This document shows positions 43,774-52,689 of a stretch of 64,000 bases of DNA, piece after piece; the first letter of the stretch is position 1, and the number at the start of each line of letters is the position of its first letter. The notes below the pieces were generated by a model. The model made no database searches. It saw only the letters and a program-made list of their open reading frames with translations, and was not told the DNA's origin. This DNA comes from an uncultured Eubacteriales bacterium (GTDB lineage: Bacteria > Bacillota > Clostridia > Christensenellales > Aristaeellaceae): NCBI GenBank assembly GCA_902778055.1, contig CACYWL010000007.1, forward strand, positions 1 through 64,000. Direction: 5' to 3'. The position numbers were made by a program, and so were the translations under genes.

Positions 43774-44979
43774 TTACTTGATGTAGTCCTTCATCATCCA
43801 GCCGGATCCGCCGTCAAAGGAGATCTTGTACCAGCTTCCGCTTTCATCATGTACTGTTACGGAGGTGCCGGGATTCAGCTGAGTAATTGTCGCATAGCTC
43901 GTGCTGGGACCTGTGCGAACATTGACGGTTCTGTCGTTCGGATTAATGACAACGCTGGAGAAGGAGACAAAAGGCTCTTTGGTCGGTTTCGGAGTTTCGC
44001 CGGGTTTCGGAGTCGCCGTTGTACCCGGCACACGGGAAGTCAGGAACTGATTCTTGACATATCCAGAGCCGACCATCTTATCGGACTTGATCTTGCTCCA
44101 ACCGTTTTCGGAGGAGATAAGCGTTACCTTCGTTCCGATGGGAAGAGCAATCGCAACAGCATAGCCCTTTTCGCTGGGACCGCGGCGGATATTGACGGTG
44201 CTTCCGCTTTTCGCAGTCAGATAACGCACTTTTCCGGCTTCGGGGTTTTTGGTAGGAGTAGGAGTTGTTCCGGGCTCAAGGGTTGGCGTAGGTTCAGGCT
44301 CAGTCTTGGAAATATACCTGTTCATCATCCAACCCGAAACAGGACCGGTGATCTGGCTCCAACTGCCGTTGACATGCTCTACGGTGATCTCAGTTCCCGG
44401 GGCCAGCTCTCCGTCCACGGGGTTATTTGTACCAGGCCCGCGGCGAACATTGACTGTACGCCCGTTGGCATTGACTACGTAAGCTTTATAGGGGGTGCCT
44501 GCGTTTCCGGATTTCGGAACGGACTTTGAAGAGAGAAGGGACTTCTTCACATAACCCGTTCCCGCACTGCCTGAAACATAGCTCCAGGTGGAACCGCTTG
44601 TCAGAACACGAACCTTGTCTCCCTGATAAAGCGTTGACGTCTTTTCGAAGGACGTGGCCGGGCCGGAACGAAGCGCTGTGTCATCCTTTGTAACATAGGC
44701 TGTGGATGTAGAGGAGGCCTTCAGGTATTTCCTCATGACATAGCCTGCTTCGCCGTTGGAAAAATGAACATAAGCCCAGGTGGCGTCATACTTTTTATAG
44801 GTAATCACTGTAAAATCAGCACGGTACGAATCTTTTACCGCAGCATTTGTGCTGGGAGATTCCCTCAGCTTCACAGACGAAGTACCGCTGACATAATAAT
44901 AGGTAGCAGCCGAGGATGAAGTCAGCGGCAGCAACAGGGACAGCACCATCAAAATCAGAATCAGCGAGCGTTTTTTCAT
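43774..44979 (-). CDS. Secreted protein with five bacterial SH3 domains
   Basis: A 401-residue exported protein. The signal peptide is MKKRSLILILMVLSLLLPLTSSSAA, then five SH3b repeats at about 27-85, 92-150, 168-228, 255-320 and 342-401. Each repeat has the V.VR.GPST or LR.SP.T signature and a G-Y/W-x-K or GWM closing strand; the fourth and fifth are separated by Pro/Thr/Lys linkers (TPTPTKNP, TPKPGETPKPTKE). Such arrays bind peptidoglycan. No catalytic domain is seen, so it may be a wall adaptor. GGGAGGG lies seven bases before the ATG at 44979. Confidence 0.9.
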   Translation of the reverse strand: MKKRSLILILMVLSLLLPLTSSSAATYYYVSGTSSVKLRESPSTNAAVKDSYRADFTVITYKKYDATWAYVHFSNGEAGYVMRKYLKASSTSTAYVTKDDTALRSGPATSFEKTSTLYQGDKVRVLTSGSTWSYVSGSAGTGYVKKSLLSSKSVPKSGNAGTPYKAYVVNANGRTVNVRRGPGTNNPVDGELAPGTEITVEHVNGSWSQITGPVSGWMMNRYISKTEPEPTPTLEPGTTPTPTKNPEAGKVRYLTAKSGSTVNIRRGPSEKGYAVAIALPIGTKVTLISSENGWSKIKSDKMVGSGYVKNQFLTSRVPGTTATPKPGETPKPTKEPFVSFSSVVINPNDRTVNVRTGPSTSYATITQLNPGTSVTVHDESGSWYKISFDGGSGWMMKDYIK

Positions 44980-45025
44980 GAATCTTCCCTCCCAATCAGC
45001 CAATTCCGGCGTATAAACCATGCTT

Positions 45026-45054
45026 ATGATACCAGAAACAGGATTAAATGTAAA
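45026..45054 (-). promoter_or_regulatory. Promoter of the SH3 protein gene
   Basis: Minus strand TTTACA (45054-45049), 17-base spacer, TATCAT (45031-45026), 47 bases before the start codon. Confidence 0.65.
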
Positions 45055-45099
45055 GAGAAAATCAATTTATTTTTACAAAATTATGAAGAAAGTGTTGCT

Positions 45100-45128
45100 T
45101 TGCTTTGAGGAACAGGATGTGATAAAAT
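45100..45128 (+). promoter_or_regulatory. Upstream promoter candidate of the his operon
   Basis: TTGCTT (45100-45105), 17-base spacer, TAAAAT (45123-45128). It lies before the palindrome at 45140-45163. Confidence 0.5.
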
Positions 45129-45139
45129 CACAAAGTTAA

Positions 45140-45163
45140 AAGTTTTGCATTTCTGCAAAACTT
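45140..45163 (+). promoter_or_regulatory. Perfect 10-bp palindrome in the his upstream region
   Basis: AAGTTTTGCA (45140-45149), loop TTTC, TGCAAAACTT (45154-45163). It sits between two promoter candidates and could be an operator or, if transcribed from the upstream promoter, a hairpin. Confidence 0.5.
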
Positions 45164-45176
45164 CTGTAGATTTGGT

Positions 45177-45205
45177 TTGACTTTAGTACGCTAATGTGAT
45201 AATGT
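45177..45205 (+). promoter_or_regulatory. Proximal promoter candidate of the his operon
   Basis: TTGACT (45177-45182), then either TAATGT with 17-base spacer or GATAAT (45198-45203) with 15. Start codon 35 bases downstream. No T-box or leader peptide is visible. Confidence 0.5.
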
Positions 45206-45239
45206 AGCAGAGAATTCGATCAGAGGGGAGGAAACGCCT

Positions 45240-46184
45240 GTGGAACTGGATCTGGAGGTACTGGACGAAACGGAAAGGATTGGTTTCCTTTTACGGAGCC
45301 TGTACCAGCAGCACGGGTTTTCCCGATACAGGATGAGCAAATTTGAGGAGTATGATCTCTACAGCCGGAACAAGGATTTCCTGCTCAGCGACGGCGTCAT
45401 TACCTTTACCGATACCAACGGACGGCTTATGGCCCTGAAGCCTGATGTGACGCTCAGCATTGTTAAAAACGGAAGAGACTGTCCTTCCGGCGTGCAGAAG
45501 GTTTATTATCATGAAAATGTCTACCGGTCTTCCGATGCGGAAGAGGGCTTCCGCGAGGAAACCCAGGTTGGAGTGGAATGTATGGGGCAGGTAGATGGAC
45601 CTACAGTCAGTGAGGTTCTGAACCTGGCTGCCGAAAGCCTTCAGATGCTGAGCGGCGAATATGTTCTGGAAATCAGCCAGCTGGATCTTCTGGGTGCACT
45701 GGTGGACTCGGTTGCGATTGATGAAACGATGAGGATGAGTGTTCTTCGATGCGCTGAACAGAAAAATCTTCACGGTATCAGAGAAATCTGCAGGGAAGCC
45801 GGCCTGCCTGAAGGAGCGGAAAAAGGGCTGATCAATCTGCTGGAATGCTGTGGAACCCCAAAGAGGGTGATGCTGGAAATCCGCAAAATTGCTGAGGAAT
45901 ATGGATGTGAAGAAGCAGCACGGCAGCTTGGACAGTGTATGGCCGGCTTTATTGGTTCGGAAGCAGAAAAGCATCTCTGGATCGATTTTTCCTCCACCGG
46001 CGATTTGAAGTATTATAACGGAATTGCCCTGAAAGGATTCCTGAAGGGAATTCCGGTTCCGGTTCTGAGCGGCGGTCAGTACGATGCCCTGCTGAAAAGG
46101 ATGCATCGGAAGGACAGAGCCATCGGATTTGCTGTGTTTCTGCACCGACTGGAACGGCTGACTCGGGAAGGAGGGGAGGTCTGA
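45240..46184 (+). CDS. hisZ: ATP phosphoribosyltransferase regulatory subunit
   Basis: A 314-residue HisZ, a catalytically inactive histidyl-tRNA-synthetase-like partner needed by short HisG enzymes. It has class II synthetase motif 2-like YYHENVYRSS..EGFREETQVGVECMG and the C-terminal YYNGIALKGF..G.P..VLSGGQYD. There is no anticodon-binding domain. The GTG start at 45240 has GGGGAGG eight bases upstream. It is first in the operon; hisG follows one base after its stop. Confidence 0.93.
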   Translation: MELDLEVLDETERIGFLLRSLYQQHGFSRYRMSKFEEYDLYSRNKDFLLSDGVITFTDTNGRLMALKPDVTLSIVKNGRDCPSGVQKVYYHENVYRSSDAEEGFREETQVGVECMGQVDGPTVSEVLNLAAESLQMLSGEYVLEISQLDLLGALVDSVAIDETMRMSVLRCAEQKNLHGIREICREAGLPEGAEKGLINLLECCGTPKRVMLEIRKIAEEYGCEEAARQLGQCMAGFIGSEAEKHLWIDFSSTGDLKYYNGIALKGFLKGIPVPVLSGGQYDALLKRMHRKDRAIGFAVFLHRLERLTREGGEV

Positions 46185-46185
46185 A

Positions 46186-46833
46186 ATGTCGGAGGATCGT
46201 CAGAATAAAGATTTCCTGAACGTAGCTCTGCCCAAGGGCCGGCTTGGGGAAACCGTTTACCAGAGGTTCGCGGCGGCTGGGTTCGAATGTCCCGCGCTGC
46301 TGGAAAACAGCAGGAAACTGATTTTTGAAAATGCAAGCGTCGGTGTCCGTTATTTCTGGGTCAAACCAAGCGATGTGGCTATCTATGTAGCCCGTGGTGC
46401 GGCCGATATCGGCGTGGCCGGCAAGGATATTTTGCTGGAATACCGTCCGGAGGTCTACGAGCTGCTGGATCTGGGTGTCGGAAAATGCAGAATGGCTGTA
46501 GCCGCACCTGTCGGATATCACGAGGATCCAGCCAGGACGCTGCGAGTGGCGACCAAGTTCAGCCGAATTGCCCGGGATTATTACGCAGGCATGGGACGGG
46601 ATATCGATATCATCCATCTGAACGGCAGCATTGAAATTGCGCCGATTCTCGGCCTGAGTGACGTGATCGTGGACATCGTGGAAACCGGAACGACGCTGAG
46701 AGAGAATAACCTGGAGGTTCGTGAAACCATCGTTCAGATTTCCGCCAGGCTGATAGCGAACAAAAGCGGGTATAAATTCAAAAGGGAGAAGATCCTTAAG
46801 CTGATGGACGGACTGGGAGGGAAAAGCGAATGA
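46186..46833 (+). CDS. hisG: ATP phosphoribosyltransferase, short form
   Basis: A 215-residue short HisG, which joins ATP and PRPP in the first step of histidine synthesis. The family motifs ALPKGRL, D.GVAGKDIL and GSIEIAPILGLSDVIVDIVETGTTLREN (PRPP loop) are clear. It lacks the C-terminal regulatory domain of long HisG, as expected when HisZ is present. Its stop overlaps hisD as ATGA. Confidence 0.96.
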   Translation: MSEDRQNKDFLNVALPKGRLGETVYQRFAAAGFECPALLENSRKLIFENASVGVRYFWVKPSDVAIYVARGAADIGVAGKDILLEYRPEVYELLDLGVGKCRMAVAAPVGYHEDPARTLRVATKFSRIARDYYAGMGRDIDIIHLNGSIEIAPILGLSDVIVDIVETGTTLRENNLEVRETIVQISARLIANKSGYKFKREKILKLMDGLGGKSE

Positions 46834-48110
46834 TTCGGATTATGAGTATGGGACAGGTGCCCGCGGAGGAGATTTTCAACAGGAACATACCGACCTCCAA
46901 TGTTTCGGAGACGGTTGCGGAGATTATTCGCGAGGTTCGCACCCGGGGTGATTCTGCTCTGAGAGACTATACGGCTAAATTTGACGGGGCTGTCCTGGAC
47001 AGTCTGATTGTATCTCCGGAAGAGATGGAGGAGGCCTTCAAACAGGTAGAGCCCGAGTTCCTGGCCGTGCTTGAAAAAGCTGCGGCCAATATTCGCAAAT
47101 TCCACAGCCGGCAAGTTCGCAATTCCTTTGTGATCAACGATGAAAACGGTATCATCATGGGCCAGAAGGTCATTCCGGTGGACCGGGCCGGCCTCTATGT
47201 ACCCGGAGGGACCGCTGCCTATCCCTCCACAGTCCTGATGGATTTGATTCCCGCAAAGCTTGCGGGGGTGCCTGAGATTGTCATGGCTACGCCTCCGGGA
47301 CGGAACGGGAAGATTAATCCTGCGATCCTGGCAGCGGCGAAAGTCGGCGGAGCCGACCTGATCGTGAAGGTCGGCGGTGCACAGGCTATTGCTGCGATGG
47401 CCTATGGCACGGAAAGCGTACCGAAGACAGATAAGATTGTCGGACCCGGAAATGCGTTCGTGGCGGAAGCAAAACGCCAGGTTTACGGCACAGTCAGCAT
47501 TGATATGATTGCAGGCCCGAGCGAAATACTTGTGGTTGCTGACGGAAGAAGCAATCCTCGCCATGTTGCGGCGGATCTGCTGAGCCAGGCGGAGCACGAC
47601 CGGACTGCAAGCGCCGTGCTGGTTACGGACAGCATGGAACTGGCCCTGGCTGTCCAGAAGGAAATAGAGAGACAGCTTCCCCTGCTGGAAAGAGAACAAA
47701 TTGCTCGGGTTTCCATTGATCAGCAGGGGAAGATTATCGTTACGGAAAACCTTCGGGAAGCGATCCGTGCAGCGAACGAAATCGCTCCGGAGCATCTTGA
47801 GCTTTGCGTGGATAATCCATTCGACTATCTGGACGAAATACGTCACGCGGGTTCTGTTTTCCTGGGAAGGAACTGTCCGGAAGCTCTGGGAGACTATATG
47901 GCCGGGCCCAATCATACGCTGCCTACCCAGGGGACTGCGAAATTCTCTTCTCCGCTGAGCGTGGATGATTTTGTCAAAAAAACCCAGTTTACCTATTTTA
48001 CCCGGGAAGCCCTGAACCGGGTTGCAGAGGACGTTGCGCTGTTTGCGCGCAAGGAAGGACTGACGGGACACGCCAACAGCGCGCTGAGCCGCGGGGAGGA
48101 AGACTTATGA
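46830..48110 (+). CDS. hisD: Histidinol dehydrogenase
   Basis: A 426-residue zinc enzyme making histidine from histidinol by two NAD+-dependent oxidations. It shows PVDRAGLYVPGGTAAYPSTVLM, the KVGGAQAIAAMAYGTESVPKTDKIVGPGNAFVAEAKR signature in order, DMIAGPSEILVVAD, SQAEHD and the zinc/active-site ..APEHLEL and GPNHTLPT. Length is normal. It is joined by ATGA overlaps to hisG and hisC. Confidence 0.97.
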   Translation: MIRIMSMGQVPAEEIFNRNIPTSNVSETVAEIIREVRTRGDSALRDYTAKFDGAVLDSLIVSPEEMEEAFKQVEPEFLAVLEKAAANIRKFHSRQVRNSFVINDENGIIMGQKVIPVDRAGLYVPGGTAAYPSTVLMDLIPAKLAGVPEIVMATPPGRNGKINPAILAAAKVGGADLIVKVGGAQAIAAMAYGTESVPKTDKIVGPGNAFVAEAKRQVYGTVSIDMIAGPSEILVVADGRSNPRHVAADLLSQAEHDRTASAVLVTDSMELALAVQKEIERQLPLLEREQIARVSIDQQGKIIVTENLREAIRAANEIAPEHLELCVDNPFDYLDEIRHAGSVFLGRNCPEALGDYMAGPNHTLPTQGTAKFSSPLSVDDFVKKTQFTYFTREALNRVAEDVALFARKEGLTGHANSALSRGEEDL

Positions 48111-49246
48111 GTGATCTCCGGAATAAAAACCCGGAAGCCGGCAGCTCCGAAATAACGGAGAAGCTGCACAGCCGCTTCTTTTCCGATAAATTCAGGGACC
48201 TGAAGGCTTATACACCGGGTGAGCAGCCCAGAGTTCAGCAGCTGATCAAGCTGAACACGAATGAAAACCCCTGGGCTCCCGATCCGATTGTGGCGGAGCG
48301 GGTAGCGGAGGAGGCCGGACGGCTTCACCTTTATTCCGATCCGGAATGCACGGAGCTGCGGAAGATTCTGGCGGAAAAACTGGGGCTGCATCCTGAAAAC
48401 CTGCTGATGACCAACGGCAGCGACGAAGCCCTTAATTTTGCATTCATGGCCTTCTGTGACATGAACCATCCTGCATTTTTTCCGGATATTACCTATGGTT
48501 TTTATCCTGTTTTTGCCCGCGTCAATCAGGTGCCTTTCCATGAAATCCCGCTTCGGGAAGACTGGCACATTGCGCCGGAGGATTACTATCGCTGCGGCGG
48601 AACCGTTTTTCTGGCCAATCCCAACGCACCTACCGGACTGTTGCTCACGCTGGCGCAGATTGAGGATATTTTGCGTGCCAATTCGGATCAGGTTGTGGTA
48701 GTGGATGAAGCATATGTGGATTTCGGCGGTGAGAGTGCGATTACACTGATTGAGAGGTACGAAAACCTTCTGGTGACCCAGACCTTTTCCAAATCAAGAA
48801 GCATGGCCGGCCTGCGCCTTGGCTTTGCCGCAGGAAGCCGGGCCCTGATCCGGGATCTGAAGACGATTCAGTATTCCACCAATCCCTATAATGTTGATCG
48901 GCTGGCCCAGGCCGCCGGAATTGCATGTCTTGAAAAAGATGAAATCAATCGAAGTCATGCGGAAAAAATCTGCAGAGTACGCGAATGGACAAAGGAGGAG
49001 CTTTTGCAAAGGGGGTTTCAGGCCACCGACAGCAGGGCAAACTTCCTCTTTGTTCGCCATGAAAAGTTTCCCGGAAGCGCCTTGCGGGATCAACTGAGGG
49101 GAAAAGGAATTTTGATTCGGTGGTTCGATCTGGAAAGAATCCGGGACTGGAGCAGAATATCCATCGGAACACGGGAAGACATGGAAACACTGATCCGGGC
49201 AGTGGATCAACTGTTGGAGGAAAAAGATGCGACAGGCAGAGATTGA
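48107..49246 (+). CDS. hisC: Histidinol-phosphate aminotransferase
   Basis: A 379-residue PLP enzyme (fold type I) converting imidazole-acetol phosphate to histidinol phosphate. Markers: KLNTNENPWAPDP near the N-terminus, NGSDEALNFAF, FLANPNAPTGLLL, VVVDEAYVDFGG, and the PLP-Lys in TQTFSKSRSMAGLRLGFA. The first 40 residues are a variable extension. It overlaps hisD by four bases and hisB by twenty; the hisB ribosome site GGAGG lies inside hisC. Confidence 0.94.
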   Translation: MSDLRNKNPEAGSSEITEKLHSRFFSDKFRDLKAYTPGEQPRVQQLIKLNTNENPWAPDPIVAERVAEEAGRLHLYSDPECTELRKILAEKLGLHPENLLMTNGSDEALNFAFMAFCDMNHPAFFPDITYGFYPVFARVNQVPFHEIPLREDWHIAPEDYYRCGGTVFLANPNAPTGLLLTLAQIEDILRANSDQVVVVDEAYVDFGGESAITLIERYENLLVTQTFSKSRSMAGLRLGFAAGSRALIRDLKTIQYSTNPYNVDRLAQAAGIACLEKDEINRSHAEKICRVREWTKEELLQRGFQATDSRANFLFVRHEKFPGSALRDQLRGKGILIRWFDLERIRDWSRISIGTREDMETLIRAVDQLLEEKDATGRD

Positions 49247-49814
49247 AAGAAAAACAAAAGAGACCGATGTCCGTATTGCTCTGAAGCTGGACGGAACCGG
49301 AAAAAACGAAATAGATACCGGAGTCGGTTTCCTGAATCATATGCTGGAACTTTTTTCGGCACACGGTCGGTTTGATCTTCAGGTGAAATGCAAGGGAGAT
49401 ACCTGGGTGGATGACCATCACTCCGTGGAGGATGTCGGCATTGCCCTGGGGCAGGCATTTGACCGGGCCCTCGGAGACCGGCGCGGAATCAGACGCTATG
49501 GGCAGAGGCTTCTTCCCATGGATGAGGCATTGATTCTTTCCGCGGTGGATCTGAGCGGGAGGGATTTTCTGGGATGGGACATGAGTATTCCAACGGAAAA
49601 GGTCGGCACTTTTGATACCGAACTGGCTGAGGAGTTTTTTCTCGGCTTTGTTCGCAATGCAAAATGCACGCTCCATGTCAGGCAGCTGTCCGGCTCCAAC
49701 AGCCACCATATTCTCGAAGGCGCTTTCAAATGCGTCGCAAGAGCGCTGAGAGAAGCGGCGGAATTGGATCCTGCCTTTGCGGATGAAATCCCATCTACAA
49801 AGGGAACGCTGTAG
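49227..49814 (+). CDS. hisB: Imidazoleglycerol-phosphate dehydratase
   Basis: A 195-residue single-function HisB with the manganese-binding motifs GVGFLNHMLELFSAHGRFDL, DDHHSVEDVGIALG and ..SNSHHILEGAFKCVARALREA. It has no N-terminal phosphatase domain, which fits the separate PHP histidinol phosphatase later in the operon. It starts inside the end of hisC. Confidence 0.97.
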   Translation: MRQAEIERKTKETDVRIALKLDGTGKNEIDTGVGFLNHMLELFSAHGRFDLQVKCKGDTWVDDHHSVEDVGIALGQAFDRALGDRRGIRRYGQRLLPMDEALILSAVDLSGRDFLGWDMSIPTEKVGTFDTELAEEFFLGFVRNAKCTLHVRQLSGSNSHHILEGAFKCVARALREAAELDPAFADEIPSTKGTL

Positions 49815-49834
49815 GAAAGGAGTAGGGACAGGCC

Positions 49835-50467
49835 ATGACTGCGATTGTGGATTATGGTGTGGGCAATCTGTTTTCTCTCCTGTGCAGCCTGGACGCAATT
49901 GGTGAACAGGCGGTCGTAACTCCCGATCCGGATGAGCTGAGAAGAGCGGATCGGGTGATTCTTCCCGGTGTCGGCGCCTTTGCGGACGCAGCCTCCAGGC
50001 TGCGCAGTCAGAATCTGGATCTGACGCTGAAGGACATCGCCGAAAGCAGAAAACCGCTGATGGGTATTTGCCTGGGTATGCAGCTGCTGTTCGAGAAAAG
50101 CATGGAGTATGGAGAACACGAAGGACTGGGCCTGCTGAAGGGAACAGTTCGCCCCATTGAGGAGATTTTACGGGAATCGGAAATGGACCCGGAGAGAAGG
50201 CTTAAAATACCTCAGATGGGCTGGAACGCTCTGCGACTGAGAAAGAAAAGCCCTCTGTTTCGGTATATCAAGGATGGGGACTACGTCTATTTTGTCCATT
50301 CCTATGCGGCTACAGACTGCGGGGATTCCATTCTGGCTGATACGGAATACGGCGCGAATCTGACCGCCTGTGCAGGCAGAGACAATGTTTTCGGATGCCA
50401 GTTCCATCCTGAAAAAAGCGGACAGGTTGGTCTCAATATCCTCCGCGCATTCTGTGAAATGGAGTGA
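49835..50467 (+). CDS. hisH: Imidazole glycerol phosphate synthase, glutaminase subunit
   Basis: A 210-residue class I amidotransferase giving ammonia to HisF. Motifs: DYGVGNLFSL at the N-terminus, the oxyanion strand PGVGAFADA, nucleophile Cys in GICLGMQLLFE, and His/Glu in GCQFHPEKSG. AAAGGAG lies upstream of the ATG. It is encoded 20 bases after hisB and eight before hisA. Confidence 0.97.
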   Translation: MTAIVDYGVGNLFSLLCSLDAIGEQAVVTPDPDELRRADRVILPGVGAFADAASRLRSQNLDLTLKDIAESRKPLMGICLGMQLLFEKSMEYGEHEGLGLLKGTVRPIEEILRESEMDPERRLKIPQMGWNALRLRKKSPLFRYIKDGDYVYFVHSYAATDCGDSILADTEYGANLTACAGRDNVFGCQFHPEKSGQVGLNILRAFCEME

Positions 50468-50475
50468 AAGGGATC

Positions 50476-51189
50476 ATGATCATTTTTCCTGCGATAGACC
50501 TGTATGAGGGGAAAGCTGTTCGCCTTTACAGAGGCGATTACGCACAGATGACGGTCTACAGCGAGCATCCGGAGGATATTGGAAGCCGATTTGTTTCAGA
50601 GGGTGCTACCCATGTGCATCTGGTGGACCTTGAGGGTGCACGGGACGGGACGACCCCCAATCTGGAAACTGCTCTGCGATTGAAGAGAGAAACCGGCCTC
50701 TTTTGTGAAATCGGGGGAGGCATCCGGAACATGGACACGGTACGGACCTATCTGGAGAACGGACTGGATCGTGTGATCCTCGGAACAGCCGCTGTAAGGG
50801 ATCCGGCATTTCTGGAGAAGGCGCTGGAAGTTTATGGTTCCAGAATTGCAGTAGGTGCCGATGTCCGTGATGGAAGAATTTCGGTGCAGGGATGGACGGA
50901 GGATACCGGGCTTTCCCTTTCTGATTTTTGCGAACGAATGAGAAAGATCGGTGTTCAGAATCTCATCTGTACTGACATCAGTCGGGACGGTGCCATGCGC
51001 GGCACCAATCGTGAACTGTACAGCCGGCTGAGCCGTGAATTAGGGATGAATATCACGGCCAGCGGAGGCGTTTCTTCTCTGGAGGATGTCATTGCGCTGA
51101 GAAAATTGAACCTGTACGGCGCAATTATTGGAAAAGCGTGGTATACCGGTACTGTTTCTCTGAAGGAGGCCGTTGAAAGAGCAAAATGA
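50476..51189 (+). CDS. hisA: Phosphoribosylformimino-5-aminoimidazole carboxamide ribotide isomerase
   Basis: A 237-residue (beta/alpha)8 isomerase acting before the HisH/HisF step. The two phosphate-binding halves are visible: FPAIDLYEGKAVRLYRGDY with GGGIRN, and CTDISRDGAMRGTN with ASGGVSSLEDV. ATG 50476 is chosen, preceded by AAAGGG; the in-frame upstream ATG at 50464 is inside the end of hisH. Its stop overlaps hisF as ATGA. Confidence 0.96.
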   Translation: MIIFPAIDLYEGKAVRLYRGDYAQMTVYSEHPEDIGSRFVSEGATHVHLVDLEGARDGTTPNLETALRLKRETGLFCEIGGGIRNMDTVRTYLENGLDRVILGTAAVRDPAFLEKALEVYGSRIAVGADVRDGRISVQGWTEDTGLSLSDFCERMRKIGVQNLICTDISRDGAMRGTNRELYSRLSRELGMNITASGGVSSLEDVIALRKLNLYGAIIGKAWYTGTVSLKEAVERAK

Positions 51190-51947
51190 TTACCAAAAGA
51201 ATTATTCCCTGTCTGGATGTGAAGGACGGCCGGGTGGTAAAGGGAATCAAATTCCAGGGACTTGGGGATGTTGATTCTCCCGTTCGGCTGGCCCGCCTGT
51301 ATTCCGACAGCGGTGCGGATGAGCTTGTTTTCTATGATATTACGGCCTCCGCTGAGGGCAGAGCGCTGTTTACTGATATCCTGACGGAAACCGCCAGGCA
51401 GGTTTTTATTCCCCTGACGGTGGGCGGAGGGATCAATACGCTTGATGACTTTGACCGTGTGCTGAAATGCGGCGCGGACAAAGTTTCAGTGAATTCCGGT
51501 GCAATTCGAGATCCGCGTCTGATTGGAGAAGCTGCCAGGAAGTATGGGAATCAGTGTGTAGTGCTCAGTGTGGACGTCAAACGAGTGAACGGTGCTTTTC
51601 GGGTTTTCGCAAAGGGCGGACGGGAAAATACAGGACTGGACGCAATGGAATGGATTCGCCGGGGCGTCGGGGATGGCGCAGGCGAAGTGGTTGTCAATTC
51701 CATCGATACGGATGGAGTAAAACAGGGATTTGACCTGGAAATGCTGCAGAAGGTGTGCGAAATTGCGAAGGTTCCTGTGATTGCGAGCGGAGGAGCCGGA
51801 AGGACCGAGGATTTCATTACTCTTTTCCGGACGATTCCCGGGGTGGATGCCGGACTGGCCGCTTCGATTTTTCACTTCGGAGAGGTGAAGATCCGGGATT
51901 TGAAGCTCGAAATGCAACAAAACGGAATACCGGCCAGGATTTTATGA
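51186..51947 (+). CDS. hisF: Imidazole glycerol phosphate synthase, cyclase subunit
   Basis: A 253-residue barrel that closes the imidazole ring using ammonia from HisH. Motifs: RIIPCLDVKDGRVVKGIKF, VFYDITASAEGR, VGGGINTLDDF, VNSIDTDGVKQGFDL and ASGGAGRTEDF; both catalytic Asp (CLDVKDGR and IDTDG) are present. It resembles hisA, its ancient duplicate. An 85-base gap before hisI contains a small hairpin near 51960-51978. Confidence 0.97.
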   Translation: MITKRIIPCLDVKDGRVVKGIKFQGLGDVDSPVRLARLYSDSGADELVFYDITASAEGRALFTDILTETARQVFIPLTVGGGINTLDDFDRVLKCGADKVSVNSGAIRDPRLIGEAARKYGNQCVVLSVDVKRVNGAFRVFAKGGRENTGLDAMEWIRRGVGDGAGEVVVNSIDTDGVKQGFDLEMLQKVCEIAKVPVIASGGAGRTEDFITLFRTIPGVDAGLAASIFHFGEVKIRDLKLEMQQNGIPARIL

Positions 51948-52032
51948 GAACCTGCAAGATATGCCTGGTTTATACCGGCAAACAATGAATGAGAGAAAAC
52001 GTTGAAAAAAACGAGGGGAGTGTGATCAAAGA

Positions 52033-52689
52033 ATGCTGAAGGCGGACGATCTGAAATTTGACGAGAAAGGCCTGATCCCTGCGATCATTGTTGACGCAAA
52101 GAGCAGGAAGGTTCTGACGCTTGCCTATATGAACCGGGAAAGCCTTACGATTTCCATGGAAAAAGGGCTGACCTGTTTTTGGAGCAGAAGCCGGAACGAA
52201 CTCTGGCTGAAAGGGGAGACCAGCGGAAACTATCAGCATATTGTCTCCATCACTGCGGACTGCGACCGGGATGCCCTGATTGTCCTGGTGGAAAAGGATG
52301 GCCCTGCCTGCCACCTTGGAACTGACAGCTGTTTCAATGACTGCCTCTATCTCAGTGAGGAAAGGCAGGACTTTACCTACGAAGGACTGCTGGAACTGAT
52401 CCGGGGCAGAAAGACCGAGAAAAAAGAAGGCTCCTATACCACCTATCTGTTCGAAAAAGGACTGGACAAGATTCTGAAGAAGGTGGGAGAGGAATCCACA
52501 GAGGTAATCATTGCCGCAAAGGACCGGGACAAAAAGGAAACTGTGTATGAAATTGCCGATCTGGCTTATCATGTCATGGTATTGATGGTGGAAGCAGGCA
52601 TCTCCTTGGAGGATATCCGGGATGAGCTGGCCGCACGGCATGTGATTGACCATAAGATCAAGCAGGAGAAGATGACCGGCGATGACTGA
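52033..52689 (+). CDS. hisIE: Bifunctional phosphoribosyl-AMP cyclohydrolase/phosphoribosyl-ATP pyrophosphohydrolase
   Basis: A 218-residue fusion catalysing steps two and three. The N-terminal HisI domain (about 1-115) has VLTLAYMNRESL, FWSRSRNELWLKGETSGN and zinc Cys residues in DCDRDA and GPACHLGTDSCF; the C-terminal HisE domain (about 120-215) has KILKKVGEESTEVIIAAKD and LAYHVMVLM. GAGGGGAGTG lies about a dozen bases upstream of the ATG. It overlaps the next gene by eight bases. Confidence 0.96.
   Translation: MLKADDLKFDEKGLIPAIIVDAKSRKVLTLAYMNRESLTISMEKGLTCFWSRSRNELWLKGETSGNYQHIVSITADCDRDALIVLVEKDGPACHLGTDSCFNDCLYLSEERQDFTYEGLLELIRGRKTEKKEGSYTTYLFEKGLDKILKKVGEESTEVIIAAKDRDKKETVYEIADLAYHVMVLMVEAGISLEDIRDELAARHVIDHKIKQEKMTGDD

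Noticed and set aside
45060..45239. T-box or histidine leader peptide controlling the his operon
   Set aside because: No T-box consensus, specifier-loop layout or run of His codons is visible, and no terminator lies before hisZ.
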